A DNA stretch of 64,000 bases. It comes from Diphasiastrum complanatum. Its lineage: Eukaryota; Streptophyta; Lycopodiopsida; Lycopodiales; Lycopodiaceae. Both the position numbers and the translations under genes were made by a program. Positions 24,101 through 34,375 of this stretch are shown in pieces; the first letter of the stretch is position 1, and each line of letters opens with the position of its first letter. Under the pieces are notes generated by a model that saw only the letters and a list, made by a program, of their open reading frames with translations, was not told the origin of the DNA and did not search any database. The DNA lies in assembly GCA_029204225.1 (NCBI GenBank), contig MU831576.1:95511-159510 (forward strand), written 5' to 3'.

Positions 24101-24507
24101 ATGCCTTCAATTTTGATAGCGGTTGTTTTTCATGGTCTAGCAAGAAGCAAGATACTATTTCTCTTTCTTCTATAGAAGCCGAATATAAAGCGTTGAGTTC
24201 TACTACCTAGGAAGTTGTTTGGCTACGTAAGTTGTTATGTGAGATTGGCATGAAGCAGGTAAATCCTACTGTTATTTTCTGTGACAGTCAAACTGGAATA
24301 CAATTGGCTAAGAATCTTATCTTTCACGCAAGGACAAAACATATTGAGGTAAAATATCACTTTGTGCTTGAGAAGCTACAATCTGAAGATATAAGTATCG
24401 TACATTGTTCTACGTTATTACAAGTTGTTGATATATTTACGAAAGCTTTAAGTAAAAAAAAGTTTGAGACTTTTAGAGCCAAACTTGGCCTAGATCTGGT
24501 TATGTAA
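21108..24507 (+). pseudogene. TE3 gag-pol remnant
   Basis: Gag begins at MKSILMEKELWEIVVG (start missing) and runs to a TAG at 21515. A basic linker and the zinc knuckle CYYCHKLGHWTREC follow (about 21757). The protease reads WFIDSGTTRHM. Integrase: LWHKRLGHLNYGS, CEGCVMGKHH, HSDLCGP, FIDDYSRR then TAG at 22626; SNRGGEYKS, where the catalytic Asp of the usual SDNGGE is replaced by Asn; HSNGVAERKN. Frame ends at 22976, and the integrase C-terminus is largely deleted. RT restarts near 23100 (NKWVFRTKFHVDG, MDVKSAVLNGDLEEEVYM with stops, LYVDDIIITDN near 23570). RNase H runs to 24507 (CDSQTGIQLAKN). Inactive. Confidence 0.88.
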
Positions 24508-24589
24508 AAAGCCTTTACTTGTAATACTATCATGGAGGTATGTTCCATGAATAGAGTAAACTCTAAAATAAAGAGAGACGTTGATCATT

Positions 24590-24835
24590 GAGGGAGAGAG
24601 TTAAAATAGCAATGATCAACTTATACAGTGCTTTCTTATTTCGACAACACCACGTGTGCTTAGTTCTAGAATTATCGGGCCATCTTTCTTTTATGAGCCC
24701 TTTGAATGCTTTTAAGCAACTTATCTTTGTACTTACTTATCAGTTGAATATACAGTTTGTGGAGAGCAACTCTGTTGTCTTGTCTTGTTGCACTTGACGT
24801 TGTGTTGTGGTGATTGATCCAATCGGGTGTTTAAA
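24590..24835 (+). repeat. TE3 3' LTR-like tail
   Basis: After a purine tract (GAGGGAGAGAG) comes a sequence repeated in TE11 on the opposite strand (59990-60240). Similarity ends near 24838, which should mark the LTR end. The exact LTR start is uncertain because both copies have TTAAAATAGC, not TG, after the tract. Confidence 0.6.
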
Positions 24836-24844
24836 CTGTGTTTC

Positions 24845-26240
24845 TTAATTGAATGAACCAATTAGCTTCCTATAGAGAGTAATGTCCTCGAAGGATCTTT
24901 CATTACCTCTTATAGTTAGCTTTACATGAGACTCCATAGGTGTATCACTAGCTTTTGCGTCTACCATATGAAATCTTTCTAGAATAGAATCAACATACTT
25001 CTCTTGACAAATGAAAGTAGATTGAGAAGATCTAATGACTTCTATTCCCGAAATGTAATGCAAATTACCAAGATCATGCACCTCAAACTCCTTAAGAGCA
25101 CTCTTGATATCCTCCAAAATGTAAAGTTACCAAGATCATGCAATTCAAACTCTTTAAGAGCACTCTTGATATCCTCCACATCTTGATTGTCTCCACCACT
25201 CAAGATGATATCATCCACATAGATTAGATGGTAGCATCATTTCTAGCAGACCTATAATAAAGTGAATGATCATACTCACTCATAACAAAGCCATGAGAGA
25301 GTAAAAAAGTGTTAAGCTTGGCATACCAACTCCTTGGTACTGGCTTAGGGCCATTCAAGCTCTTTTGTAGTAGACACACATGATTTGGCTTTGTTGATGA
25401 AATGTAGCTCTCGGGTTGTTCCGTGTACACATCCTCCTCAAGACCACCATTCAATAATGCATTTGTAATGTCTATTTGCCATAGATCCCATCCATAAAGT
25501 ATATCAAGTGAGATGATGACTCGAATGCTTACCATCTTTTCCATGGGTGCAAAGGTCTCATCATAGTCAATCCCTTGTTGTTGAGCATATGCTTTTGCCA
25601 CTAACCTTGCCTTGTACTTGTTGATAGATCCATCTTGGTTTGTCTTCACCTTGAAGATCAATTTGCATCCAATAGCTTTCTTATCCTTAGGCAACTCCAC
25701 CAATCTTCATGTTCCATTCTTCGTAAGAGCTTGATACTCAAGATCCATTGCTTGGATCCACTCCTCTTCTTTCCTTGCTTCATCTACACTTGTAGGTTCA
25801 TCAAAAGAGGTTAGGAAAGCAACACAATTTCTAGAAACTTCTTGCTTACCCTTTTCATCATATGTGAGCCTTGAAGGTACTTGTATTTTCCTTGATGTTC
25901 TTCTTGGCTTTTGACTTGATGAAGGTCCATCATCATCACCATATAAAGTAGGATCCTTTACATCAACATCGAGAATGTTAGATCCATCCACTCATTTATC
26001 AATCATGCTTAGACACTTTTGGAATGTTCCTCTCATCAAAGATGACATCTCTACCAACAATCACTTTGTTAGTAAAAGGAATGTAAACCTTGTAGGCTTT
26101 ACTCACCTCACTATATCCAACCAAAATACCTCTCCTTGAAGATGGATCCTCCTTGGTCCTATCATCAAGAGTAATATTGACATAGCATGTGCATCCAAAG
26201 GTTCTTAGAAAGTTGACACTCGGCCTCCTCTTGAACCAAG
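24845..26240 (-). pseudogene. TE4: copia RT and integrase C-terminal fragment
   Basis: Minus-strand remnant read from 26240 leftwards. The integrase C-terminal extension has an RTKEDPS-type run, then YKVYIP and RDVIFDE. A linker with PRRTSRKIQVPSRLTY is at about 25880. RT from 25703 has GSINKYKARLVAKAYAQQ, ETFAPMEKM and YGLK replaced by NGPK. The YVDD region near 25230 is damaged by a deletion. The RT C-terminal part ends at 24845 with ITLYRKLIGS. A 66-bp block is tandemly duplicated at 25051-25179, inside the coding region. There is no RNase H and no LTR. TE12 at 62470-63357 is the same family. Confidence 0.85.
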
Positions 26241-26768
26241 TTCAAGGCCTTTTGTGATGAGCATGGGATCAAGAGGGAGTATACAACATCAAGGACCCCA
26301 CAACAAAATGGAGTGGCTGAAAGGAAGAATACGACTTTATGCGAAAGTGCTAAAGCCATGAGGTTAAGTGCTAACCATTTTGGGATCAAGCTTTGTGGTG
26401 TGTCAATTTCTTGTGCAATAGGTGGCCAAGTGCTATTTTGGATGGAAGGACACCTTTTGAGATGCTATTCAAAAGGAGGCTGAGTGTCAATTTTCTAAAA
26501 ACCTTTGGATGCACATGCTGTATCAACATTACTCTTGATGAAAGGACCAAGGAGGATCCATCTTCAAGGAGAGGTATTTTCGTTGGATATAGTGAGGTGA
26601 GTAAAGCCTACAAGGTTTACATTCCTTCTACTAACAAAGTGATTGCTGGTAGAGATGTCATCTTTGATGAGGGAAACATTCCAAAAGTGGCTTCAAGCAT
26701 GATTGATAAAGGTGTGGATGGAGCTAACATTCTTGATGTTGATATAAAGGATCCTACTTTAATAATGT
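25935..26768. repeat. Inverted repeat of a copia integrase segment
   Basis: Arms 25935-26240 and 26470-26768, about 300 bp each and roughly 93% identical by eye, with a 229-bp centre. Both encode the integrase C-terminal extension in opposite directions. Confidence 0.85.
26241..26768 (+). pseudogene. TE4-family integrase fragment, opposite strand
   Basis: Plus-strand integrase core end and C-terminus: AFCDEHGIKREYT, then PQQNGVAERKNTTLCESAKA with the core Glu, and the C-terminal extension FKRRLSVNFLKTFGCTC, YKVYIPSTNKV, RDVIFDE. It ends near 26768. Its last 300 bp (26470-26768) are the inverted copy of 25935-26240, so the integrase segment appears twice, head to head around a 230-bp centre. 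Confidence 0.85.
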
Positions 26769-27064
26769 CATGGTGAAATTCATACTCTGGAAATAACGCT
26801 CCACCTCTTTAAATGCAACTCTAAGATCTATCCCATTATTCAACTTCTCAAGCTCTTCACATTTCCACATCAGACTTTTGTCATAGTCTAATTCACTCCC
26901 GTTAAAGATCCTCAACACACAATCCGAATTTTCTCATTAAGTCTATGCGTGATTTAAGCAGGTCATCCAAACAAGTTTTTGACATTGTCATTGCACTCAA
27001 AATATCTCTTTTAGCCTACGGTTGTAGTTTTGAGCAATTTTGAGATGACGAACATAGGAGCGAG
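26769..27064 (-). other. Unassigned stretch with short minus-strand frame
   Basis: From about 26936 to 26772 the minus strand is open for some 55 codons with protein-like text (VLRIFNGSELDYDKSLMW, then CEELEKLNNGIDLRVAFKE). A stop lies upstream, and I do not recognise the family. It may be the end of an unknown gene or of a retroelement. Confidence 0.3.
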
Positions 27065-27930
27065 AATGGAAAATTGGACGTGATTTCTATCTATGCCATG
27101 TGGAAATTCAAAATGAAAAACATTCCAATAGAGAAGAAATTGTGGGATGTCATCACGGGCGATGAGTGAAGACTGTCAAATGAAGCGGACATCAAAGTGT
27201 TTGACAAGAAGATCAAAAGGGCATTGACCTTTATCAAGTTATCGGTGAAGGGCCAGATCATTACCCACATCAGTGATGTCATTACATCTAGACAACATGG
27301 CATGTACTAAAAGAGCAGTTTGAGACATCAAATTCATCAAGGATTAAGTTTTTGTGGAATAGTGTCCAAATGGAGACAGTAGTGGAATTTCATATCCTTG
27401 TCAGATACTCATGAGCGGGATAGCGTCAAGATAAAGACTACCAACCTTTGATGGACTCATAGGAATCTTGATGCATGAGGAGCAACAACGAGAAATGGTA
27501 AATGCTCATCATCAAAATAATGAAGATCAGGCAGTTGCGGTATGCCAAAAACAAGGAAAGGAAAAGGGCAGGAAGAAGTCTAAGCAGCAGTATGTCAACG
27601 CTCAAGAGGAAGAGGGTTCATCCAGTAAGACAAAGAAGAAAAAAAAATGCCTTTATTGCGGCAAGACGGGCCATTGGAAGAGTGAATGCTGAGAATTGTT
27701 GGTGGAATCAAGCAAGACAAATTCAAAGCATGCATGCAACCTTGTGGACGAAGACGAAGTTGAAAATTCTAGCATATTCATATCAACATTGTCATCGAAC
27801 CAAGAAGATCAAGCTTGCAACATTGATCTAGAAGCTACTAGACACATGACATGCAACAAAGATTGGTTATGTAGCATGAAAGGACTATGGAAGAATCAGA
27901 TCCAAAACATAATTAATGAATCTTAGATCT
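27065..27930 (+). pseudogene. TE5: copia gag-protease remnant
   Basis: Gag begins near 27100 with MWKFKMKNIPIEKKLWDV, related to TE3 gag, and is then broken by stops. An open piece 27468-27692 ends in the zinc knuckle CLYCGKTGHWKSEC. The next piece (27696-27926) is the protease start, but where the family has IDSGATRHM this copy has a run with Leu-Glu in place of the Ser-Gly after Asp (NIDLEATRHMT), so the catalytic triplet is lost. The similarity stops near 27900. No integrase or RT follows. Confidence 0.75.
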
Positions 27931-29219
27931 TTAGCCAATTTGCAGTCAAAATCTAGATTTAGCTACAAGATAGAAATCAACACTTTACACATGCTAGAAT
28001 TGCATAAATCACGAAGATCTGAATCATATGGTACTGTCCATTTCCATACAACAGCAACAACATATTTTCCTTCACACGTGGACAACAACACAAATGACAT
28101 TCTACACACTAGAAATCAAGATATCTTGATAAATACACATGAGATGGACATAGAATCAGAAGAGATGAATTCTTCACATAAAATAAGCTAAATGGATGAA
28201 GTGCATGACATTGTTATACCAAAAAGATGGGATCTCATATATGAATGTTGTTTGGAGTAGCTAAGAAGGGGGATATAATGTCCATGGTGTGGATAAGGAA
28301 TTTAGCTTCGAGGTTCTCAATGTCGCAAGCATGGTTACATTTCAGCCCCTCGATGGTTACATGTACCATCTCTAGTGTGAAGAAGATCTTAAAAGGTTCA
28401 GAGAAATGATATTAAGGGTGGAAGGAGGAATTGTATATAATAAGGTGGCATATTGGGCCCAAACATATAGATCACACAAAGGTGGTTGGGGGGCATATGG
28501 GAGGAACTCATTGTGAGAAAGAGTTTGTGGAAGAGCTATAAGAGAGGTGAATGAGTCTTTCCTTTGGATTCCATAAAGGAAGCTTTTTTATGTTGAAGTA
28601 GAGCATGATATCAATGTTTGTTTTCATGAACAAGGTGATAAGATGAGATGCAGATTTGGAGAACATGAATGTGGAACATATGCCCACCTTTGATCATGCC
28701 ATGTATCATGGGGGAATGTGTCTTTCTTTTGGTAGATCATCTTTAAAAGGGAGGGAGAGTGATGTACCTATATGGAGAATTGAGAGGAAACTGGCTTGTG
28801 TGCGTAAAGGGGCATCTAAGGCATATAGGTAAGTAGCAATAATTGTGGTTCATGGTAGGGAGGAATCTGTGACATGTGATGGTGAGTTATCTATAACATT
28901 TCCTATATATAATGTCAGAGAAGCTTGAACATATAGTGTAGTGGGGGAGATGGACAAGTCAAAGATGTAATGGATGAGATCCAAAGAGCCCATAAGGTAA
29001 TCAACTACATGTTCTCTGTGAGGAAAAATCAGATCACCAAGATCCAATATGTCCCTTTGATCTTTGGTTATGAATGACAACACATCTAGCACCATTGACA
29101 ATGTAGAAATCTAGCATCAACTATACATAAGTGATGTAAACTCAATAAGATCTTGATCAAACATCAAATATATGATAAAATAAATTTGATGTCCATACAA
29201 TAACAGTAAGTTACTATAT
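27931..29219. other. Non-coding stretch, possible LTR start
   Basis: No protein domain recognised. A purine tract AAGAAGGGGGA at 28263-28273 followed by TGTCCATGG (28279) resembles a gypsy-type tract and LTR start, and a TATA-like TGTATATAATAAGG lies near 28434. No matching second LTR is in the window. An 83-codon minus-strand open stretch (28850-29101) has no recognised domain. Confidence 0.35.
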
Positions 29220-29683
29220 TTCACTCGTGTGAATCCAACAAACATATAACAATTGCATTCTACACACAAAACATCAAGATATCAACACTATCGTGCACCA
29301 GTGAGTATGGAACCCCAAAGAGATCTCATGTATAAGCATGAATGAGAGTAGAGAGAGACAATGTATCTCTTCCCATGCTTGTACACTATTTATAGTAGGT
29401 CCATGTCCTATTTGGATGTCCTTCTCTTATCTTATCAACAATAGGAAACTTCTAGATCTATTCCAAACCCTACACAAAAATAGACCAGATTCAATGTATC
29501 AAACATTCAAATTTGAATCTTCCCAAAATCGACCTACTTCCTTTTCCCACACTTTTCAAAAGTGGTAATTCAAATGAACTTAGACTAAAATAACTTCATA
29601 ATGTTTATCTCTAAGTCTCATATGCATATTGGCCTAAATTGCCAAATGAACTAAACATGACTAAACTAGTTGATATTCTCACA
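29220..29683 (-). repeat. LTR-like sequence, minus strand
   Basis: Read on the minus strand, a purine tract (GAAGAGAGAG) is followed by TGTGAGAATATC at 29683. A TATAAATAG box lies at 29394-29386, and near 29230 there is ACACGAGTG, like the G-box-bearing ends of other LTRs here. This looks like the 3' LTR of an element whose interior lies to the right. No second copy is present to confirm its ends. Confidence 0.5.
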
Positions 29684-31280
29684 CTCTCTCTTCAACTAGT
29701 TTTAGCATAGTTTTGACCATAATACTTTGATACAACTTAAGAATGATCTCCATCCTAAGTATAGACCTCCTTCCTATTGTCATCTATCTGAAATCCATCC
29801 ATGCATAAGAGACAATCTGGGTTCAAGCAATTGGAACACAATCAGCTTAGAAGTTATCTAAATTCCAAGTTTATCCATCCTAAGTATAGACCTCCTTTCT
29901 AACAATCTAAAGTAGCTTCCATAATTGATATAGAGAATAGTGTCCAAATTGGATGGTTCACTATTTCTTACATAAATTTTACACGTCAAGATGTAACTAG
30001 AACATGAATAACCAAATAGAATGTAAATGCAATGATTCCTCCATGCTTTCAACTCTGAACTCTCTGGAAAATAACAACAAACAATCAACAAATGTGAGAA
30101 ATCAACAAATGCTTGCAGGTTTCCTCCATCTTTGTCCTTTTTTGATATGTCTCCAACATAAAACTCCATGAATGAGCCTCCATCTCCAACTTGCCATAAG
30201 ATATCATCAAACCTTGAAAATCCATGAGTAAGAGAGTACAACATTTAATATTGCTAATCCATCTCCATATGAATCCATATAGCTAATATGTGGCACTAGT
30301 CCTTCTTCAAGATCCACTTGACACAAGAAAATGACCATATATTCACCAAAAATTGACAATCTCCAAGCATTGTCACGACATATCTCAAACCTTGAGAACT
30401 TATGCATGAATGAGTGATATAATGAACATACATTAGGCTTCATTTCCATCAATCACCATATCTTGACAATTTGCACACATTCACTGAAATCGCTCAAACA
30501 TGAGATAGAACAAGTAAATTAAAATTGAACAACAATTCCTTGTTGTTCCTTTGACCTTACTTGAGTCCTCAAACACCTGCAAAAACATATACATAACATC
30601 TTTTCCAAATGGCTCTCCTTTGATGTTCTTGTCCTCCAAATTGCCACTTCTCCTTTTGTGTTGTTGAAGTCCTTTGAGACCAACCTCTTGATCTTCCTCT
30701 AGACCATCAAATATATGAATATCTTCAGACCTGAACCTATGAAAATAATCCCTCTCAAAAATATGATGTAGATCGAACAAGATCTCATCAATGCTTGATC
30801 TCGACCTTCTTTGTGGAAGGTTAGTGAAAACAATGCCACCATCATAGAGCAAAAGATAGATTCCAAACTTTTCATCCAACATGAAGTAGAGTAGGGGGAG
30901 ATGAGTATCAAACCTAATAAATCCAGCCCTCTTGAGTTCATTAAAAAACCTCAATAAGCTCAACAATAAGATTTCCCTTGCCTTGAAAAAATTGCCTCTC
31001 AATTTGCTACATGTAGTAAGACTTCTCCAACCAACACTTTGCCATCTCGACCATGAGTGAACAATTCACCATAATCATAGAATCATTTGAATTGATGAAG
31101 AGATGTGAGATCCATGCCTTGGATTTTCCAAAGAACCAACTCCTTCACAATACTCCCTCTTGATGATTGAATCATAAGAAGTAGAAAACTCAAAAACATT
31201 AGAAGCCATGAAATCATTAGTACCTTCAACATAAGGATAATTGAAGTAGTCTTTTTTTTCTGCCAGCTCACTATGGCCCA
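29684..31280 (-). other. Unidentified region upstream of the minus-strand LTR
   Basis: The minus strand has several consecutive protein-like open stretches: 31281-31075, 31065-30481, 30452-30207 and 30244-29858. The longest (about 195 codons without an ATG-defined start) contains FFKAREILLLSLLRFFNEL and LPLLYFMLDEKFGIYLLLY, and ends FYLMFERFQ. It is rich in Phe, Leu and Arg, with no motif I know. By position it would be an additional region between pol and the 3' LTR of a minus-strand element, as some plant retrotransposons have. That is inference. A motif ATCCTAAGTATAGACCTCC occurs twice nearby, at about 29752 and 29877. Confidence 0.35.
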
Positions 31281-32090
31281 CTGGCCATTATGATCTACGA
31301 CCTAATTAGTCGTCCTACTATTGGACGTTGTCGCATTTACTTAGTATAAGTAGTTGCTCATACTTCTACATTTTACAAGTATCATAATGGATAATGAAGC
31401 ATAGTTAGCATCTCTCTCAAGCTTTCAAGCTTGAACACTCTTGAGCATTCTAGTTCCGTTCTTTAGAGTTGATTTAGAGTTTGTTATTGCGCTTACTGCT
31501 TATTATCGAATGTGCTTAATTTAGACAGAGGTACAGTTACCTAGAGATAGCTCAGAGCACACAGCTTTGATACGCAATTCCTTTGTGCTCATTTCCATTC
31601 TGATTTGTTTCTTTTACTGAATCAATCTATCTTTTATTGCGTCTGAGTATCATGTCATTATGAATGCTTCTATGTAATTCTTTTGTAATTGAGAATCTCT
31701 TATTATTTGTCTGATAATTCAATGCTTTATGTTTGGCTATACAATCAATTAGTTGCTAGTGATTTCAAAGTTAGTTGCTTTAGATTGAACCTGATTTCTA
31801 TTTCTACTTTTTGTTCAAAATTGATAGGCATAGTCATGCAAAGGAAAGAAGGTTTCTTTCGTCATGCTCGATTAGGTCGTCTACCTACTTCGACATTGTC
31901 GAATTATTTTCTTTCATCTTATCACCTCATTCCAACACTTGTTAGTTGGTAATTTTTGAAAATTTAGTTGCTATAAGATTAGAGCAAGTCTTTAGCTTCA
32001 AGACGAGTGGAACATTAAATGTCAACAATCAATTGACATGGACAAAGTGGCCGAAGTGCCCGAAGTTGTTGATCTAAATGGAATCCTAGT
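31281..32090. other. LTR-like non-coding stretch
   Basis: No gene recognised. A TATAAG at 31345-31350, pyrimidine-rich text around 31400-31650, and a short TGGTAATTTTTG near 31948 where a primer site would be, hint at an LTR and leader on the plus strand. The primer site does not match tRNA-Met well and no partner LTR was found. Confidence 0.3.
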
Positions 32091-32097
32091 ATGCTTT

Positions 32098-32556
32098 CAA
32101 GGATGCAGCCTGAGGTTGCCAACCATCAGGAAGTTGTTCAATAACTGGGCAGCAGCGTGGATTGAAGGTTCAGTGATGGCTTCCAGAAGATAGCCATCAT
32201 TGGTCCAGTGCAAATCGTTGGTGAGGTCAATATACGGCTTGATGGTCTGTTTGGCGTGCTTATGATTGGGTGAGGCCTGTGTGCCAGATGCTATACCTAT
32301 AGCTGCAAGGGTAGCCTCAGTGCGCGCACCTTATGTGTGGCTCCCTGGAAAGTGATATAAAATTTGGATTTCTCTTCCTTCCACGTACTGAAGGCAAGAA
32401 TGATGAATTCCATATTGATGCGACCCGAAAAGGCTTTCTCATGAATACCCATTGCAGTGAGCAGTGGCTCCGCAAGGGTCATCCACTGAGTGACCACGCT
32501 TGTGCTAGGAAGAATCATGATGTCCGCTGCAGATGGGACATCACGATGGATAGTAT
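32098..32556 (-). pseudogene. Unidentified protein fragment, GC-richer than its surroundings
   Basis: The minus strand reads as protein-like text from about 32556 to 32330 (PSAADIMILPSTSVVTQW, then GRINMEFIILAFSTW). After a frame break and stop near 32325 it continues to a TGA at 32098-32100 (TEATLAAIGIASGTQASPN; WTNDGYLLEAITEPSIHAAA). Composition, codon look and the GC of about 50% differ from the AT-rich neighbourhood. It does not resemble copia or gypsy proteins. It abuts a plus-strand copia RT at 32560. Host gene fragment, other mobile element or integrated viral gene are all possible; I cannot name it. Confidence 0.4.
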
Positions 32557-32559
32557 GCA

Positions 32560-33365
32560 GCAGCTTATGACCTCAGGATCCACATTGTGGATGAGAAGAC
32601 AACCTTCTTGCATGGTGAATTAGATGAATAAGTCTACATGGATCAACCCCCAGGATTTATCTCAAATTCACTTCCTGACTATGTATGCAGAATGCATAGA
32701 AGCATCTACGGTCTGAAGCAATCAGCCCGACAATGGTACAAGAAGAAGGATCAGGTCCTGAAATCATTGGGATTCAAGCCTCTGTTGGCTGACTCCAATG
32801 TGTATGTCAGAGTTACAGATGGGCAGATCATCATAGTGGCTGTATATGTAGATGACACTCTGATACTTTACAAGAGCGAGTGGCTAATTTCGGAAGTAAA
32901 GACAGACATCTCGAAACATTTCAAGATAGTGGATCTGGGAGAAGCCAGGTGTTACCTAGGCTTATAAATTGAAAGGGACTATGAGGGAGACAAGTTATAC
33001 TTTCACCAGTCCAGATACACCCAGAAGATCCTAGAAGACTTTGGGATGCTGAACTACAAAGGAGCGAACACTCCAATGCTCGTAGGAACGATGCTAACAA
33101 ATGATGACTGTCCAAAGACTGAGGAAGAAAGAGAACAGATGCAGCTCACTCCCTATAGAAGGCTGATAGGTTCACTGATGTACCTTGCAAACAACACATG
33201 TCTAGTATTCAGAATGAGCCAATTTTGCATGAATCCAAGCTCGACACATTGGAAGATTACGAAACCAATTTTGCAATATTTTCAATTAACAAGGGATTAT
33301 GGCTTGTGTTATTGTCATGGTGCAGGTCTCAGGATACTTTCCTACAGCGATGCTAGCTAGGCATC
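32560..33365 (+). pseudogene. Copia RT-RNase H fragment
   Basis: Starts inside RT with [19 protein letters not shown], then MDQPPGF, SIYGLKQSARQWY, and VAVYVDDTLILYKS with the YVDD active site. The frame is open to a TAA at 32965, resumes with GDKLYFHQSRYTQKILEDFG, and goes on to the RNase H start (LSYSDAS) with a TAG at 33358. The N-terminal RT, gag, protease and integrase are missing. Base composition is GC-richer than TE1-TE3. It meets the minus-strand copia RT piece tail to tail at about 33360. Confidence 0.8.
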
Positions 33366-34375
33366 TCTCAGGGACGAACATAGTCCATAGTCTTTTGTTT
33401 CCTAGAGATATTGTAGTACTCTTTTTGCCAACATCCAATGCAACGATCCTAGGTTCTAATTAAAGTGGCTCAATCTATATATTACAAATGCTATATCAGG
33501 TCTGGTGTTGTCTGCAAGATATAATAATGATCCAATCAGCCTACGATAGGGTGTTTTGGCCATTTGCTTATCTTCCTCGAGAGTCTATGGACAATCTGCC
33601 TTGCTCAGTATTGTTCCAGGTATCATGGGAGTATGCACACCTTTGCATTCGAGCATGTTGAAGTCTTCAATGAGTGTACTTTTGATGGTGAAGATACAAC
33701 TTACCACCTTCAAAGTCACTTTGAATCTGTAAGCCTAGATATATTTTTGTTTCTCCTAGGTCAGCGATCTCAAATATTTCAGAGATGTCTCTTTTGACAT
33801 CTGAAATTAACTTATCTCTTCTTGAGAAGATAAGCGTGTCATCAACATAGACAACTAGAATGATTATTTCATTTTGGACATGCTTGATATAGACATTTGA
33901 TTCAGCAAATAGAGGTTTGAAGCCTAAACGTAGTGCTTCGTCTTTCTTTTTTATACCATTGTCTGGCTATTTGTTTCAGACCATAAATGCTTTTATTCAT
34001 GTGACATCTGTATTCTGGATATTCTTGGCTTACAAAACCAAGCGATTGGTCCATGAATAAGTCTTTTTCCGGTTCTGTGTGCAAGAAAATAGTCTTCTCA
34101 TCCACAATATGGATTTTCATATCATGAGCCACTGCATACGTGAATAACAAGCGAATTGATGTATGTTTGACTACCGGTGAGAAAGTATTAGTGTAGTCGA
34201 TCCCATACTTCTGTGAAAATCCTATAGCAACCAACCTTGCTTTGTATCTGATGTTTTCTCCATCAGGATTTGTTTTGATCTTGTAGATCCACTTGCATTT
34301 GACTGGTTTTCTGCCATCAGGTATTGGTGCAAGCGTCCATACATTGTTCTTATACATGGATGACATTTCATCGAT
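33366..34375 (-). pseudogene. Copia RT fragment, minus strand
   Basis: Minus-strand copia RT from about 34375 leftwards: [93 protein letters not shown]. The frame shifts near 33955 and degraded text continues: VVYVDDTLIFSRR-like sequence near 33855, then IYRLSHFN and KDYGLCSSLRDA near 33370. Gag, protease and integrase are missing because its N-terminal side is fused to a gypsy RT. It is of the same broad lineage as the plus-strand fragment at 32560-33365, but clearly a different copy. Confidence 0.82.

Larger units (their letters stand above)
21108..24835 (+). mobile_element. TE3: Ty1/copia element, 5' truncated
   Basis: A copia family distinct from TE1 and TE2. It begins abruptly inside gag at the TE2 inversion breakpoint, without 5' LTR or leader. 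Gag to RNase H are present with stops and one deletion. An LTR-like tail follows to about 24835. TE11 (59960-62470, minus strand) is the same family; their RT and LTR regions look roughly 90% identical by eye. Right of it, a minus-strand element (TE4) starts at 24845. Confidence 0.85.

Noticed and set aside
24588-24797. 69-codon frame, also present in TE11 (60223-59999)
   Set aside because: Conserved between copies because it is LTR sequence; it has no domain and the two translations differ by substitutions of all kinds.
28279-28850. Gypsy 3' LTR
   Set aside because: The purine tract and TGTCC start are suggestive, but there is no end, no second copy and no gypsy coding region adjoining it, so it was not called as an LTR.
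32333-32623. Plus-strand 96-codon frame
   Set aside because: It runs antisense to the more protein-like minus-strand fragment and has a Cys/Met/Trp-rich text typical of a shadow frame.
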